Notes: generated by a model from the letters alone, not told the origin. A stretch of DNA of 64,000 nt from UBA3792 sp964426415 (GCA_964426415.1 CAYRQM010000003.1:15706-79705); one strand, 5' to 3'. Shown: positions 52,153 to 61,426, counted from the stretch's first letter. Translations and numbers: made by a program.

Positions 52153-52800
52153 ATGGAACCAATTTATGAACGCAACATCGGCGCGCTTTCGCTGCCGCAG
52201 CAAACATCGCTCCTCTCCCCCGTCGTCTGCATCGTCGGATGCGGCGGCGTCGGCGCCCGCACCGCCGAATTGCTCTTGCGCGCAGGCGTGCGCCATCTTT
52301 CTCTCATCGACGCTGCCGCCTTCCAAGAATCGGATCGCAACCGTCATCCGTTTGCCACCGCCGCCAATGTGGGACGCTTTAAGGTGACCGAAACGAAACG
52401 GCGCTTGCTTGCCATCGATCCAAATGCCGCGCTTACAGCGTTCAAAAAACCCTATGCGCCCGCGTTCCTTTCAAACGCCGCGCTCTGCATCGACGCTGTC
52501 GACCAACCTGCCGCGCACATTGCGATTTCCGAAACCGCACCGTGTCCCGTGCTGCATGCCCGTGCGTTCGGATACCTTGTCACCGTTTTGCTGCAGGCAA
52601 CGGGTGAAACGCGGCTTGCCGACCTGTATCCCGATGCGCGTCCCATTCGCCACCCCGCGGGAAAGCTTGGCGCGCTGGATGCGTTTGCCGCGTCGCTGCT
52701 TGCCGCCGAAGCTGTGGTTTTGCTCAAAGAAGCAGAAAAGCCTCCCGTCACGGAAGGCTTTACAAAGCAGTATACGCTGCCGTATCAGTTCGAAAGATAG
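52153..52800 (+). CDS. ThiF/MoeB-like adenylyltransferase-fold protein
   Basis: A 215-residue protein of the E1-like ThiF/HesA superfamily. The nucleotide-binding loop is VCIVGCGGVGARTAELLLRA, with Asp in LSLIDAAAFQESDRNRHPFA (the family's D-x-x-x-R-N pattern) and CIDAVDQPAAHIAI. The zinc-binding CxxC pairs and the catalytic Cys region typical of MoeB/ThiF are absent, so it is shorter than usual. The ubiquitin-like partner, if any, is not in the window. It lacks a ribosome site and may be leaderless. It overlaps the convergent protease gene by 16 nt. Confidence 0.8.
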   Translation: MEPIYERNIGALSLPQQTSLLSPVVCIVGCGGVGARTAELLLRAGVRHLSLIDAAAFQESDRNRHPFATAANVGRFKVTETKRRLLAIDPNAALTAFKKPYAPAFLSNAALCIDAVDQPAAHIAISETAPCPVLHARAFGYLVTVLLQATGETRLADLYPDARPIRHPAGKLGALDAFAASLLAAEAVVLLKEAEKPPVTEGFTKQYTLPYQFER

Positions 52801-54002
52801 GCGACTGCCGCCTGCAGCTGGGTATCCAGCGCGTAGGGCAGGATGCGGATGGAATAGCCGCTTGCTTCTTCGCTCAGTTCTACCACTTCATCGGGTGTAA
52901 TGCCCTCTTCCTGCACGCAGACGCCGCTTGGCGTATAGTATGCCTGCGTTGTAATTTTAATGTAACCGCCCGTGTCCTGCACATAGAAATAGGATTGCAC
53001 GATGCCCTTGCCATACGTCTTGGTTCCGATGAGATGCGCCACGTCGTGATCCTTCAGCGCGCCTGCCAAAAGTTCGCTGGCGGATGCGGAGTAGCCGTTG
53101 ACCAGCAGCACGATGGGCAAATCCAAACCGTCCGTATCGGTGCGGTACACCACCTCGTCGCCGTTGCGGGAACGCAGCGACGTAATGACTTGATCCTTCG
53201 GCAGGAACAGATCGGCAATGTCGCACACATCGCTCAGCGATCCGCCCAAATTGTCACGAATGTCCAAAATCAAAGACTGCATGCCTTGTTCGCGCAGTGC
53301 AGAAAGCGCCGTTTGCATCTCCTCCACGCAAATGCCATGGAACTCGGACAGGTAGATGTACCCGATGTTGCCGTCCAGCATTTTGTAGGAAACGGCAGGC
53401 GTATGTACTTTGCGTGCCGTCACGGTGCAGGTGATGGTTTGTTCGCCGCGGCGCACCACGATGGTGTTGACGTCGCCGTCGTTGACTTTGACCAGCGCAA
53501 CGGCGTCCTGCAGCGAAAGCCCTTCGCAGGAGGTGCCGTTGATGGTGTCCAAAATGTCGCCCTCTTTGAGCCCCGCTTCGGCTGCGGGCGTTCCGTCGTA
53601 GACCACGCTCAGCATGTGCGTGCCGTCGTCCTGCAGCTGTATCATCACGCCGATGCCGGTGTAGTTGCCGGACTGCTCTTTGGTTAGCTCTGCGTACTCG
53701 TCGGCGGTGAAATACGCGGCGTACGGATCGCCCAAGGAGGACACCATGCCCTTCAGCGCACCGTCGATGAGGTTGGTATCGGTGTCGTCGATGAAATAAA
53801 AGTTGTCGCGGATGACCTTTGCCGCTTCTGCAATGGTGGCGGATTCGCTCGTCGTGGCGCGTGCGGCGCACAGTGCAGCCGTCGTTCCGACCAGCACAAG
53901 GGACAGCAGCCAGCAGATGACGAGAAGAAGCGTTTTGGGACGCTTCTTTTGGGGTGGGTCTGCCTGCGTATGGATTTCATTTGGGTCGAATTCTTCGATC
54001 AT
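52785..54002 (-). CDS. S41 family C-terminal processing protease (CtpA-like)
   Basis: A 405-residue membrane-anchored protease. A cytoplasmic tail of about 25 residues and one transmembrane helix precede a helical region. Then come a PDZ domain (YTGIGVMIQLQDDGTHMLSV, then GLKEGDILDTINGTSCEGLS) and the S41 catalytic core with Ser in NGYSASASELLAGAL and Lys in IGTKTYGKGIVQSYF. I chose the ATG at 54002, which overlaps the thrC stop (ATGA). The frame upstream is only shadow of thrC. CtpA enzymes cleave cell-wall and signalling proteins. Confidence 0.93.
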   Translation of the reverse strand: MIEEFDPNEIHTQADPPQKKRPKTLLLVICWLLSLVLVGTTAALCAARATTSESATIAEAAKVIRDNFYFIDDTDTNLIDGALKGMVSSLGDPYAAYFTADEYAELTKEQSGNYTGIGVMIQLQDDGTHMLSVVYDGTPAAEAGLKEGDILDTINGTSCEGLSLQDAVALVKVNDGDVNTIVVRRGEQTITCTVTARKVHTPAVSYKMLDGNIGYIYLSEFHGICVEEMQTALSALREQGMQSLILDIRDNLGGSLSDVCDIADLFLPKDQVITSLRSRNGDEVVYRTDTDGLDLPIVLLVNGYSASASELLAGALKDHDVAHLIGTKTYGKGIVQSYFYVQDTGGYIKITTQAYYTPSGVCVQEEGITPDEVVELSEEASGYSIRILPYALDTQLQAAVAYLSN

Positions 54003-55477
54003 AGGCGCATAAGGGGTGCAATCACCCGTTCCTCCATTTCGGTTCGTGTAACCACGTCGGGATGCAGCGTGGGCTTGGACTTTAACGCCGCAAAGCTTTC
54101 GGGAATCGGCGTATGGGTACGCGCCGAAAGCAGCGCCGCATTTTGGAAATCGTCGTCGGTTGACGGTTCCAGCGCGTTCAGAACGGCGGTGGAAAACTTG
54201 TACGGATTCGCCGTGGACAGCAGAATGGTTTGCGTTGTGTCGCCCGTGATGGCTTGGTATCGTTCGTAGATGGTTTGCGCCACCGCCGTGTGGGGATCGA
54301 TGAGATAGCCGTATGTGTCGAACGTGCGGCGAATCGCTGCGGTCGTGCCCTCCTCGGTGCACCAATCCGCAAAGAACACATCGGCAAGCGCCGTGCGCAT
54401 CGAAGCGTCGATGGAAAAGCTGCCCGTTTCTTTGAGGGTGCGCATCCGTTCGGCGGTTGCCTGCGCGTCGCGTCCCAGCACTTCGAACAGAAGCCGTTCC
54501 AGATTACTGGAGAGCAGAATGTCGATGGAGCAGCTCATGTCGCGGTAGAACGGGCGGTTGACGTCGTACACGCCTTGACGGAAAAAGTCGGACAGGACGT
54601 TGTTGCGGTTGGACGCCAAGAGAAGCCGATGGACGGGCAAGCCCATGCGCTTTGCGTAGTAGCCCGCCAAGATGTCGCCGAAATTGCCCGTTGGCACGCA
54701 GAAATTGACGTCGTCGCCAAGGGCGATGGCGCCCAACTTGACCAAGCGCAGATAGGATGAAACGTAATAGACGATCTGCGGCACAAGGCGACCGAAGTTG
54801 ATGGAGTTCGCACTGGAAAAGAGATAGCCGCAATCGGATAACCGTTTGCGCACGTCGGCGTCGGAAAAGATTTGCTTGACCGCCGTTTGCGCGTCGTCAA
54901 AGTTGCCTTCCACCGCGCAGACGTCCACATTGGCGCCCTCTTGGGTGACCATTTGCAAGCGCTGCGCCTCGGATACGCCGCCGTGTGGATAAAACACCAG
55001 CACACGCGTGCCCGAAACGTCCCGAAAGCCCTCTAAGGCAGCCTTTCCCGTATCGCCCGAAGTTGCGACGAGGATGTAGACCGTGCGGGTTTCGCCGATG
55101 CGATCCAAGGAATCGCGCATGAGATAGGGCAACAGCTGCAGCGCCACGTCCTTGAACGCCATGGTCGGCCCGTGCCAAAGCTCTAAAACGGTTTCGGTAT
55201 CGGTGAGGCGATGCAGCGGCGTGACGGACTTGTCGTCGAAGGACGCATATGCTTTTTGCGTCATGGCACGCAGCGCTTCTTCGCCCGTGTCGGGCAGATA
55301 CCGTGCCAAAATGCGTGCAGCCAGCGCGCAGTAATCGTCTGCCAGCGGCAGAAGCGCGGGCAGATCAAGCGGCGGGAACGATGTGGGAACGTACAGCCCG
55401 CCCAGCGGGCAAAGACCGCGCGCGATCGCTTGCGCGGCAGAAACGGGAGCGCCGCCGCGCGTGCTGACGTATTGCAT
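53999..55477 (-). CDS. thrC: Threonine synthase
   Basis: A 492-residue PLP enzyme converting O-phosphohomoserine to threonine. The PLP lysine lies in WHGPTMAFKDVALQLLPYLM, and LVATSGDTGKAALEGF and FYPHGGVSEAQRLQMVTQEG bind phosphate. It belongs to the longer, fungal/E. coli-like ThrC type. The start at 55477 has AAAGGA upstream. No other threonine genes are present. It lies 11 nt after the P-loop gene and overlaps ctpA. Confidence 0.94.
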   Translation of the reverse strand: MQYVSTRGGAPVSAAQAIARGLCPLGGLYVPTSFPPLDLPALLPLADDYCALAARILARYLPDTGEEALRAMTQKAYASFDDKSVTPLHRLTDTETVLELWHGPTMAFKDVALQLLPYLMRDSLDRIGETRTVYILVATSGDTGKAALEGFRDVSGTRVLVFYPHGGVSEAQRLQMVTQEGANVDVCAVEGNFDDAQTAVKQIFSDADVRKRLSDCGYLFSSANSINFGRLVPQIVYYVSSYLRLVKLGAIALGDDVNFCVPTGNFGDILAGYYAKRMGLPVHRLLLASNRNNVLSDFFRQGVYDVNRPFYRDMSCSIDILLSSNLERLLFEVLGRDAQATAERMRTLKETGSFSIDASMRTALADVFFADWCTEEGTTAAIRRTFDTYGYLIDPHTAVAQTIYERYQAITGDTTQTILLSTANPYKFSTAVLNALEPSTDDDFQNAALLSARTHTPIPESFAALKSKPTLHPDVVTRTEMEERVIAPLMRL

Positions 55478-55488
55478 GAAAGTCCTTT

Positions 55489-55899
55489 CTATTTGAGGTA
55501 CGTTTGCAAAAACGGCGGAAGCATTTGGGGCGCGCCGCTGACGCAAAGCACCAAGGTGATGTCGTGCTGCACCGTGTACGCTTCCAACTGCGCAAACAGC
55601 TCGGGCAAAGTATCCAAGTCGTGACGGATCAGGTTGTTGAACGCGTCGATGTAGACAAATTCAAGATCGTGATCGGATGCGGCGATCCCGCAGAGAAAGC
55701 CATAAAACATTTTGGGCCCGGACAACGCGTATTCCGTGGCGTTGATGAAACGAATGGCAAGGTTGAGATCGAACATGTAGCTGTCGTCGTCGTCGATGAA
55801 TACGACGCTTCCTTTTGCCTCTGCGGCAGAGCGATTGGCAAGCTCCAGCATACGCTTGGTCTTGCCGGACCCCTTTTCACCGAAAATGATTTGGATCAA
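55489..55899 (-). CDS. Small P-loop ATPase-like protein of unknown function
   Basis: A 136-residue protein with Walker [20 protein letters not shown] at the N-terminus and hydrophobic Walker B-like strands ([40 protein letters not shown]). It looks like a minimal RecA/PilT-type fold without the rest of such proteins. Similar short proteins are common in Clostridia; no role is known to me. I chose TTG 55899 because GGAGGT lies 6 nt upstream. It heads the thrC-ctpA operon. Confidence 0.75.
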   Translation of the reverse strand: MIQIIFGEKGSGKTKRMLELANRSAAEAKGSVVFIDDDDSYMFDLNLAIRFINATEYALSGPKMFYGFLCGIAASDHDLEFVYIDAFNNLIRHDLDTLPELFAQLEAYTVQHDITLVLCVSGAPQMLPPFLQTYLK

Positions 55900-55928
55900 T
55901 TCAGCACCTCCCAATGGTTGTTACGCAC

Positions 55929-55957
55929 ATTATATCCTATCCTGCAAAATCTTTCAA
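55929..55957 (-). promoter_or_regulatory. Promoter of the P-loop-thrC-ctpA operon
   Basis: On the minus strand TTGAAA (55952-55957), 17 bp, perfect TATAAT (55929-55934), 29 nt before the P-loop gene start. Confidence 0.7.
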
Positions 55958-56009
55958 GCACTATCTTCCATACAGAATTGGGACAAGCCCCCTTGCTTTG
56001 CAAATTTGC

Positions 56010-56038
56010 TTGACAAAACCGTCGATTCGCATAATAAT
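56010..56038 (+). promoter_or_regulatory. Promoter of glyS
   Basis: A perfect TTGACA (56010-56015), 16-17 bp, TAATAAT (56032-56038). Only about 20 nt of leader remain before the ATG at 56066, so there is no room for a T-box. Confidence 0.65.
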
Positions 56039-56065
56039 GGTAGGAAAGTTTGGAGGATGATATTT

Positions 56066-57454
56066 ATGGCAAGAGAATACACAATGGACAAGATCGTCGC
56101 GCTTTGCAAGAATCGCGGCTTCATTTTTGCGGGCAGCGAAATTTACGGCGGCCTTTCGAACACGTGGGACTACGGCCCGCTCGGCGTCGAGTTCAAAAAC
56201 AACGTAAAACGCGCATGGTGGAAGAAATTCGTCCAAGAATCCCCCTATAATGTGGGCATGGACGCCGCCATTTTGATGAATCCGCAGACGTGGGTCGCCA
56301 GTGGTCACGTCGGCAATTTTAACGACCCGCTGATGGACTGCAAGGCGTGCAAGGCACGGTTCCGCGCTGACAAGCTCATCGAGGACTACGCTTGGAAGAA
56401 CAGCATCGACATCCATCCCGACGCCATGAGCCATCAGGAGATGCAGGACTACATCGTGGCGCACAACATCGTGTGCCCCGAATGCGGCAAGCTTGACTTC
56501 ACGCCCATTCGCAAGTTCAACATGATGTTCAAAACCTTCCAAGGCGTCAACGAGGACACCGCAAGCCAGCTGTATCTGCGTCCCGAAACGGCACAGGGCA
56601 TCTTTGTCAACTTCAAAAACGTGCAGCGCAGCACGCGCCGCAAAATTCCCTTCGGCATCTGCCAAATCGGCAAGAGCTTCCGCAATGAGATTACCCCGGG
56701 CAATTTCACCTTCCGCACCCGCGAATTCGAACAAATGGAGTGCGAATTCTTCTGCAAGCCCGGCACCGACATGGATTGGTACGTCTATTGGAAAGACGCC
56801 TGCAAGAACTTCCTGCTCGCGTTGGGCATGACGCCCGATCATATGCGTCTGCGCGAGCACGAAAAAGAAGAGCTGTCCCACTATTCCAAGGGCACGACCG
56901 ACATCGAATTCCTGTTCCCGTTCGGTTGGGGCGAGCTTTGGGGCGTGGCGGATCGTACCGACTTCGACCTCAAGGCGCATGCTGCCTGCAGCGGTGAAAA
57001 TTTCGAGTATCTCGATCCGTTCACCAACGAGAAATATGTCCCCTACTGCATCGAGCCGTCCTTGGGTGCAGACCGCGTGGCGCTGGCATTTTTGTGCGAC
57101 GCTTACGACGAAGAAGAAATCGCCGAGGGCGACACCCGCGTTGTGCTGCATCTGCATCCCGCGCTTGCGCCGTACAAAGCCGCCGTGCTGCCGCTTTCCA
57201 AAAAGCTGTCCGAGCAGGCAAACGAGGTTTATGCAGCGCTGTCCAAGTCCTTCATGGTAGACTTCGACGATACGGGCTCCATCGGCAAGCGCTATCGCCG
57301 CGAGGACGAAATCGGCACGCCGCTGTGCATCACCTACGATTTTGAATCGCTCGAAGATCACTGCGTGACCGTGCGCGACCGCGACACCATGGAGCAAGTA
57401 CGCATCTCGATCGACGACCTGCGCGGCTACATCGAAGCAAAACTCAACTTCTGA
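56066..57454 (+). CDS. glyS: Glycyl-tRNA synthetase (single-chain, alpha2 type)
   Basis: A 462-residue class II synthetase. Characteristic stretches are [20 protein letters not shown] (residues 23-42), [16 protein letters not shown], the motif 2 region [20 protein letters not shown] with [15 protein letters not shown], and motif 3 [17 protein letters not shown]. The anticodon-binding domain is C-terminal. This is the eukaryote/Gram-positive alpha2 enzyme, not the GlyQS heterotetramer. GGAGG stands 9 nt before the ATG. Confidence 0.96.
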   Translation: MAREYTMDKIVALCKNRGFIFAGSEIYGGLSNTWDYGPLGVEFKNNVKRAWWKKFVQESPYNVGMDAAILMNPQTWVASGHVGNFNDPLMDCKACKARFRADKLIEDYAWKNSIDIHPDAMSHQEMQDYIVAHNIVCPECGKLDFTPIRKFNMMFKTFQGVNEDTASQLYLRPETAQGIFVNFKNVQRSTRRKIPFGICQIGKSFRNEITPGNFTFRTREFEQMECEFFCKPGTDMDWYVYWKDACKNFLLALGMTPDHMRLREHEKEELSHYSKGTTDIEFLFPFGWGELWGVADRTDFDLKAHAACSGENFEYLDPFTNEKYVPYCIEPSLGADRVALAFLCDAYDEEEIAEGDTRVVLHLHPALAPYKAAVLPLSKKLSEQANEVYAALSKSFMVDFDDTGSIGKRYRREDEIGTPLCITYDFESLEDHCVTVRDRDTMEQVRISIDDLRGYIEAKLNF

Positions 57455-57461
57455 CCACTTT

Positions 57462-57488
57462 GCCTCCGCTTCGACGGAGGCGTATTTT
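57462..57488 (+). terminator. Hairpin after glyS whose 3' arm carries the recD2 ribosome site
   Basis: GCCTCCG (57462-57468), loop CTTCGA, CGGAGGC (57475-57481), then GTATTTT directly before the recD2 ATG. The stem's 3' arm is the GGAGG of recD2. It may act as a weak terminator and as a translational switch. Confidence 0.65.
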
Positions 57489-59693
57489 ATGGAAAAGAAC
57501 GGCATTGTCCAAAGCATCATCTTCCGCAACGCGTCAAACGGCTATACCGTGTTGGCGCTTGTTTCGGACGGCGCTGCGCTGCCATTGACGTGCGTTGGCG
57601 TGATGCCGCTGCTGAACGAGGGCGACCAAGTCCAAATGGAAGGCGAGATGGCGCACCACATTCGCTTTGGCGATCAGTTCGTCGTCCGCGCCTACCAACG
57701 GCAAGCGCCGTCCACCATCGGCGCCATCATCGCGTATCTGTCGGGCGGCACGGTCAAGGGCGTAGGCCCCTCCATGGCGCGCATCATCGTCAGCCACTTT
57801 GGCATGGACACGCTGCGCATCATGGAGAACGAACCGACACGGCTGACCGAAGTGCCCGGCATCGGCATGAAGAAAATGCGCATGATAGCCGATTCCTTCC
57901 TTTCGCAAAAGCAGCTCCGCGACATTCTTCTCGCGTTGGAGCCATATGGCGTGACCGTGGGACAAGCGCTGAAAATGCAGCAGGTCTATGGCGATCTGTG
58001 CCTTGCGAAGGTGCGTGAGAATCCCTATCAGCTCATCGACGACATCGAGGGCATTGGCTTTTTGACGGCGGATCGCATCGCGCAGAACGTCGCAGGCTTT
58101 GAGGTTGGCTCCCTTGCCCGCATCATGGCGGGCATTCGCTATGCGCTGCAGCGTGCGCGGGATGAACGCGGCGATTGCTATCTGCCCCGTCCCGTCCTGG
58201 AAAAGCACGCGTTTGCGCTTTTGGGTGCGGATGCGGAAACCATCACGGACGCCATTGATTGGATGGTGTCGGGCGGCGAGCTGCTGTCCGAAACGGTGCG
58301 CGAGGAAGAAGCCATCTTCCTGCCCTACCTTGCCAAAATGGAGGATTACATCGCAAAGAAGCTGCTGCGGCTGCGCGTGCAGCCGCCACAGCAAACGTGG
58401 GATCTTGTAACTTTGCAAAAGAAGCTGCACTTGGAGCTGTCGCATGAGCAGTCCGAAGCCGTCGCAAAAGCGCTCAACAGCGGATTGCTGATCATCACGG
58501 GCGGCCCCGGCACAGGCAAAACCACCATCATCCGCTTCATCGTCGAGGCGCTTGCCGCCGCAGGAATGGATTGCGCACTGGCAGCGCCTACGGGTCGCGC
58601 CGCAAAGCGCATGTCGGAGGCGACGGGTCAGGACGCCGCGACGCTGCATCGGCTTTTGGAGTATGTGCCGGGCGAAGGATTCCAGCGCAACCGCGACAAT
58701 CCGCTGCTTTACGAGATGGTCATTGTGGATGAGCTTTCCATGGTGGATTTGCCGCTGATGTACGCGCTGCTGCAGTCGCTGCCCGACGGCACGCGGCTTG
58801 TGCTTGTGGGCGACAGCGATCAGCTTCCGCCTGTTGGCTGCGGCGCCGTGCTTTTGGATGCGCTCCGTTCGGGCGTGCTGCCCAGCTACCGCCTCACCGA
58901 AATTTTCCGACAGGCGCAGCGTTCCCTGATCGTGCGCAACGCGCACCGCATCAACAACGGCGAGCTGCCCTATCTGGATCGACCCGATTCCGATTTCATC
59001 TTTGAGGAGATTTCCTCTGCCGATCGCATCCGCGACCGTTTGGTGGATTTGCTGCTGCACGAGCAATCCCGCTTGGGCGTTTCCGATCCGCTGATGGACG
59101 TGCAGGTGCTCGTCCCCATGAAAACGACGGCGCTTGGCGTCGCCGAGCTGAATCGGCTCTTGCAGGAAGCGCTCAATCCCCCGTCCCCGTTCAAATTCGA
59201 ACACACGATTGGCGAAACGTTGTTCCGCGTGGGCGACAAGATCATGCAAATCAAAAACAACTACAAGATTGCTTGGAAAAAGCGTGCCGCCCACGGCAGT
59301 GCCGAAGAAGGCACAGGCGTTTTTAACGGCGACTTGGGCACGCTGCTTTCCATCGACAACGCCGCGAAAACGGCGGACGTCGCGTTCGACGACGGCCGGT
59401 TTGCCACCTATGAGCTAAAACAGTTCGACGAGCTGGATTTGGCGTACTGCATCACCATTCACAAGAGCCAAGGCAGCGAATTCGGCACGGTCATTTTGCC
59501 GCTGGCGGGCGGCCCCGCGCCGCTGCTCACCCGCAATCTGCTGTACACCGCCGTGACCCGCGCCAAGCGCATCGTCTATTGCATCGGGCGTTCCGAAACC
59601 ATTGCCCGCATGGTGCGCACCGCACAGCACAACGACAGACGCACCGCGCTGGCGGAGCGATTGATTGCCTATGCCGAACTCCTATCAGATTGA
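57489..59693 (+). CDS. recD2: RecD2-type DNA helicase (YrrC)
   Basis: A 734-residue SF1B 5'-3' helicase. An OB-like N-terminal domain and HhH repeats (VKGVGPSMARIIVSHFG, then EVPGIGMKKMRMIADSF) precede the core: Walker A TGGPGTGKTTIIRFIVEAL, AAPTGRAAKRMSEATG, VIVDELSMVDLPLMYALL, GDSDQLPPVGCG and YCITIHKSQGSEF plus LLYTAVTRAK. RecD2 without RecBC acts in replication-fork repair. The ATG lies just after the hairpin at 57462. Confidence 0.95.
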   Translation: MEKNGIVQSIIFRNASNGYTVLALVSDGAALPLTCVGVMPLLNEGDQVQMEGEMAHHIRFGDQFVVRAYQRQAPSTIGAIIAYLSGGTVKGVGPSMARIIVSHFGMDTLRIMENEPTRLTEVPGIGMKKMRMIADSFLSQKQLRDILLALEPYGVTVGQALKMQQVYGDLCLAKVRENPYQLIDDIEGIGFLTADRIAQNVAGFEVGSLARIMAGIRYALQRARDERGDCYLPRPVLEKHAFALLGADAETITDAIDWMVSGGELLSETVREEEAIFLPYLAKMEDYIAKKLLRLRVQPPQQTWDLVTLQKKLHLELSHEQSEAVAKALNSGLLIITGGPGTGKTTIIRFIVEALAAAGMDCALAAPTGRAAKRMSEATGQDAATLHRLLEYVPGEGFQRNRDNPLLYEMVIVDELSMVDLPLMYALLQSLPDGTRLVLVGDSDQLPPVGCGAVLLDALRSGVLPSYRLTEIFRQAQRSLIVRNAHRINNGELPYLDRPDSDFIFEEISSADRIRDRLVDLLLHEQSRLGVSDPLMDVQVLVPMKTTALGVAELNRLLQEALNPPSPFKFEHTIGETLFRVGDKIMQIKNNYKIAWKKRAAHGSAEEGTGVFNGDLGTLLSIDNAAKTADVAFDDGRFATYELKQFDELDLAYCITIHKSQGSEFGTVILPLAGGPAPLLTRNLLYTAVTRAKRIVYCIGRSETIARMVRTAQHNDRRTALAERLIAYAELLSD

Positions 59694-60327
59694 GACGCTC
59701 AAGCTTGCCCTGATGGACGCGGTAGCGCCCGACCCGTGCCGCTGCTATTTGTGCGACGAAGAAGCCAAGGTTGGCGAGGACGGGCTGTGCGACGATTGTC
59801 GGCGCACGCTGCTCTACTGTCCCGATCCCGTCTATCGGCAGCCGTTGGACGGGCTGACCGTGGGGCTGACGTACACCGACGCCGTGAAGGACGCCGTGCT
59901 GCGGTTCAAAAATGGCAGAAAGCCCGAATACGCCGCATTCTTTGCGCAGTATATGCGCATCCCGCGGGAGTGGGAAGCCGACATTTTGGTGCCCGTCCCC
60001 ATGCATCCCTTGAAAGAATACACCAAAAAGTTTCACCATACGGCGTGCCTTTGCGCATTCTTGAGCGGGCTGTACAAGATTCCCTATTCGCGTGAATTGC
60101 TGCAAAAGGTGCGCTACACCAAGCCGCAAAAGGGGCTTGGCGCCAAGGCGCGGCAAAAGAACCTGCATAACAGCTTCTTTGCCGATCCGCATTGCGAAGG
60201 GCTGCGCATCGTGCTGATCGACGACGTCACTACCACCGGCGCGACGCTGTGCGAATGTGCAAAGATGTGCAAGCTGGCGGGTGCGAAGGCGGTTTACGGC
60301 TGCTGCGCCGCGACGCCCAAGCTCTGA
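59665..60327 (+). CDS. comF: ComF-family phosphoribosyltransferase-like protein
   Basis: A 220-residue protein. An N-terminal Cys4 zinc motif (CRCYLCDEEAKVGEDGLCDDC) precedes the PRT domain with the PRPP motif RIVLIDDVTTTGATLCECAK. ComF is needed for DNA uptake in competent Gram-positives, though it is also widespread in non-competent species. The TTG at 59665 has GGAG 7 nt upstream; the ATG at 59671 is the alternative. It overlaps the end of recD2 by 29 nt and the convergent spoIIID by 34 nt. Confidence 0.9.
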   Translation: MPMPNSYQIETLKLALMDAVAPDPCRCYLCDEEAKVGEDGLCDDCRRTLLYCPDPVYRQPLDGLTVGLTYTDAVKDAVLRFKNGRKPEYAAFFAQYMRIPREWEADILVPVPMHPLKEYTKKFHHTACLCAFLSGLYKIPYSRELLQKVRYTKPQKGLGAKARQKNLHNSFFADPHCEGLRIVLIDDVTTTGATLCECAKMCKLAGAKAVYGCCAATPKL

Positions 60328-60572
60328 CGCTTGGCATAATACTTGTCATGGGTGGCCTTGCCGCCGCGAATGTGGCGTTCCGCCTTGTTGACGTCCAGCA
60401 CTTGCCGCACCTGATGATACAGGTTCCCATTCAAATGCTTCAATCGTGCCGTGACGTCCTTATGCACCGTGCTCTTGCCCGCCCGCAGCGCACGCGCCGT
60501 TTCCCGCACCGTCGCGCCATGCTCCAGAATATAGGCGGCTTCCGCATAGATCCGTTCCTCTACATATGACAA
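60294..60572 (-). CDS. spoIIID: Sporulation transcriptional regulator SpoIIID
   Basis: A 92-residue mother-cell regulator. The HTH region ATVRETARALRAGKSTVHKD and the following LNGNLYHQVRQVLDVNKAER with HIRGGKATHDKYY match SpoIIID throughout. I prefer the TTG at 60572: AUGGGGG lies 8 nt upstream and the protein then starts SYVEER, as in the family. An ATG at 60587 would add five residues but lies only about 8 nt from the predicted transcript start. A sigma-E-like promoter lies upstream. Confidence 0.92.
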   Translation of the reverse strand: MSYVEERIYAEAAYILEHGATVRETARALRAGKSTVHKDVTARLKHLNGNLYHQVRQVLDVNKAERHIRGGKATHDKYYAKRQSLGVAAQQP

Positions 60573-60601
60573 AATCAAAACCCCCATACATCGTTTTGTA
60601 C

Positions 60602-60629
60602 AATGTATGAGGGCAAGCTGCGGTTATGC
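60602..60629 (-). promoter_or_regulatory. Sigma-E-type promoter of spoIIID
   Basis: On the minus strand GCATAA (60624-60629), 14 bp, CATACATT (60602-60609). This fits the sigma-E pattern (ATA-containing -35, CATACA-T -10). It lies at the very end of murI. CATACA and TGTATG (60585-60609) also form an inverted repeat across the transcript start. Confidence 0.65.
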
Positions 60630-61426
60630 TAAAATTGTTCGATGTTGACCGTGTCGATGTGATCGGCGTGCACCGCGTCCAAGAACCCGTTGGCGATTTG
60701 GCAAAAGCCCGTATCGGGATCGCTGACGTAGTAGGCGACCTCGGAAGGAAGATCGGAAGCGGAAAGCTGCAGGCGGTACGGCAGCGCATTCGCCAAGGCG
60801 GCGCCGATGTTGATTGCCGTGACGTTGGGCAAAATGGATTGTATCGCGCTTGACAGAAACGGATAATGTGTGCATCCCAAAATGACGGTGTCCACATCCG
60901 TCTCGCGGATGGGCGCAAGATAGCGCTCCAGCGTCAGCATCGTGATGGGGTCTTGGGCGGAGAACCCGTTTTCGATGAGCGGAACCAACAGCGGGCAGGC
61001 GTACCCGTCGACGCGGCAGGCGGGCGCAAGCGCGTGGATACGGGCGGAATATGCATGGCTGCCGATGGTGGCTTTGGTGCCCAATACCGCGATGTGCCCC
61101 GTCTTTGTGGCTTGGCACGCCGCATCGCACGCCGCTTCGATCACGCCGATGATGGGAACGGAGAACGTTTGGGTCAGGCGGGAAAGCCCGATGGCGCTGA
61201 CCGTGCCGCAGGCGATGACAATTGCTTCGACGCCCTTGGAAAGCAAGAACCGAACGTCCTGCTCTGCATAGCGCGCAATGGTTTCGGGCGTACGCGAGCC
61301 GTAGGGCACACGCGCCGTGTCGCCAAAGTAAGTGACGGCAAGCCCGTTGTTGTGCTTTAGAATTTCGTTCAGGACGGTCAATCCGCCCAGTCCGCTGTCG
61401 AAAACGCCAAGTTTAGTTCGTTCCAT
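60629..61426 (-). CDS. murI: Glutamate racemase
   Basis: A 265-residue racemase supplying D-glutamate for peptidoglycan. The N-terminal Asp/Ser site is GVFDSGLGGLTVLNEIL, followed by YFGDTARVPYG. The first catalytic Cys lies in IVIACGTVSAIG (normally ACNTxSA, so Asn is Gly here) and the second in VILGCTHYPFL. I chose the ATG at 61426, the normal family N-terminus. It overlaps the LCP gene's end by 14 nt and is co-transcribed with it. Confidence 0.93.
   Translation of the reverse strand: MERTKLGVFDSGLGGLTVLNEILKHNNGLAVTYFGDTARVPYGSRTPETIARYAEQDVRFLLSKGVEAIVIACGTVSAIGLSRLTQTFSVPIIGVIEAACDAACQATKTGHIAVLGTKATIGSHAYSARIHALAPACRVDGYACPLLVPLIENGFSAQDPITMLTLERYLAPIRETDVDTVILGCTHYPFLSSAIQSILPNVTAINIGAALANALPYRLQLSASDLPSEVAYYVSDPDTGFCQIANGFLDAVHADHIDTVNIEQF

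Noticed and set aside
55920..56065. T-box riboswitch before glyS
   Set aside because: The promoter at 56010-56038 leaves only about 20 nt of leader, with no specifier stem or T-box motif.
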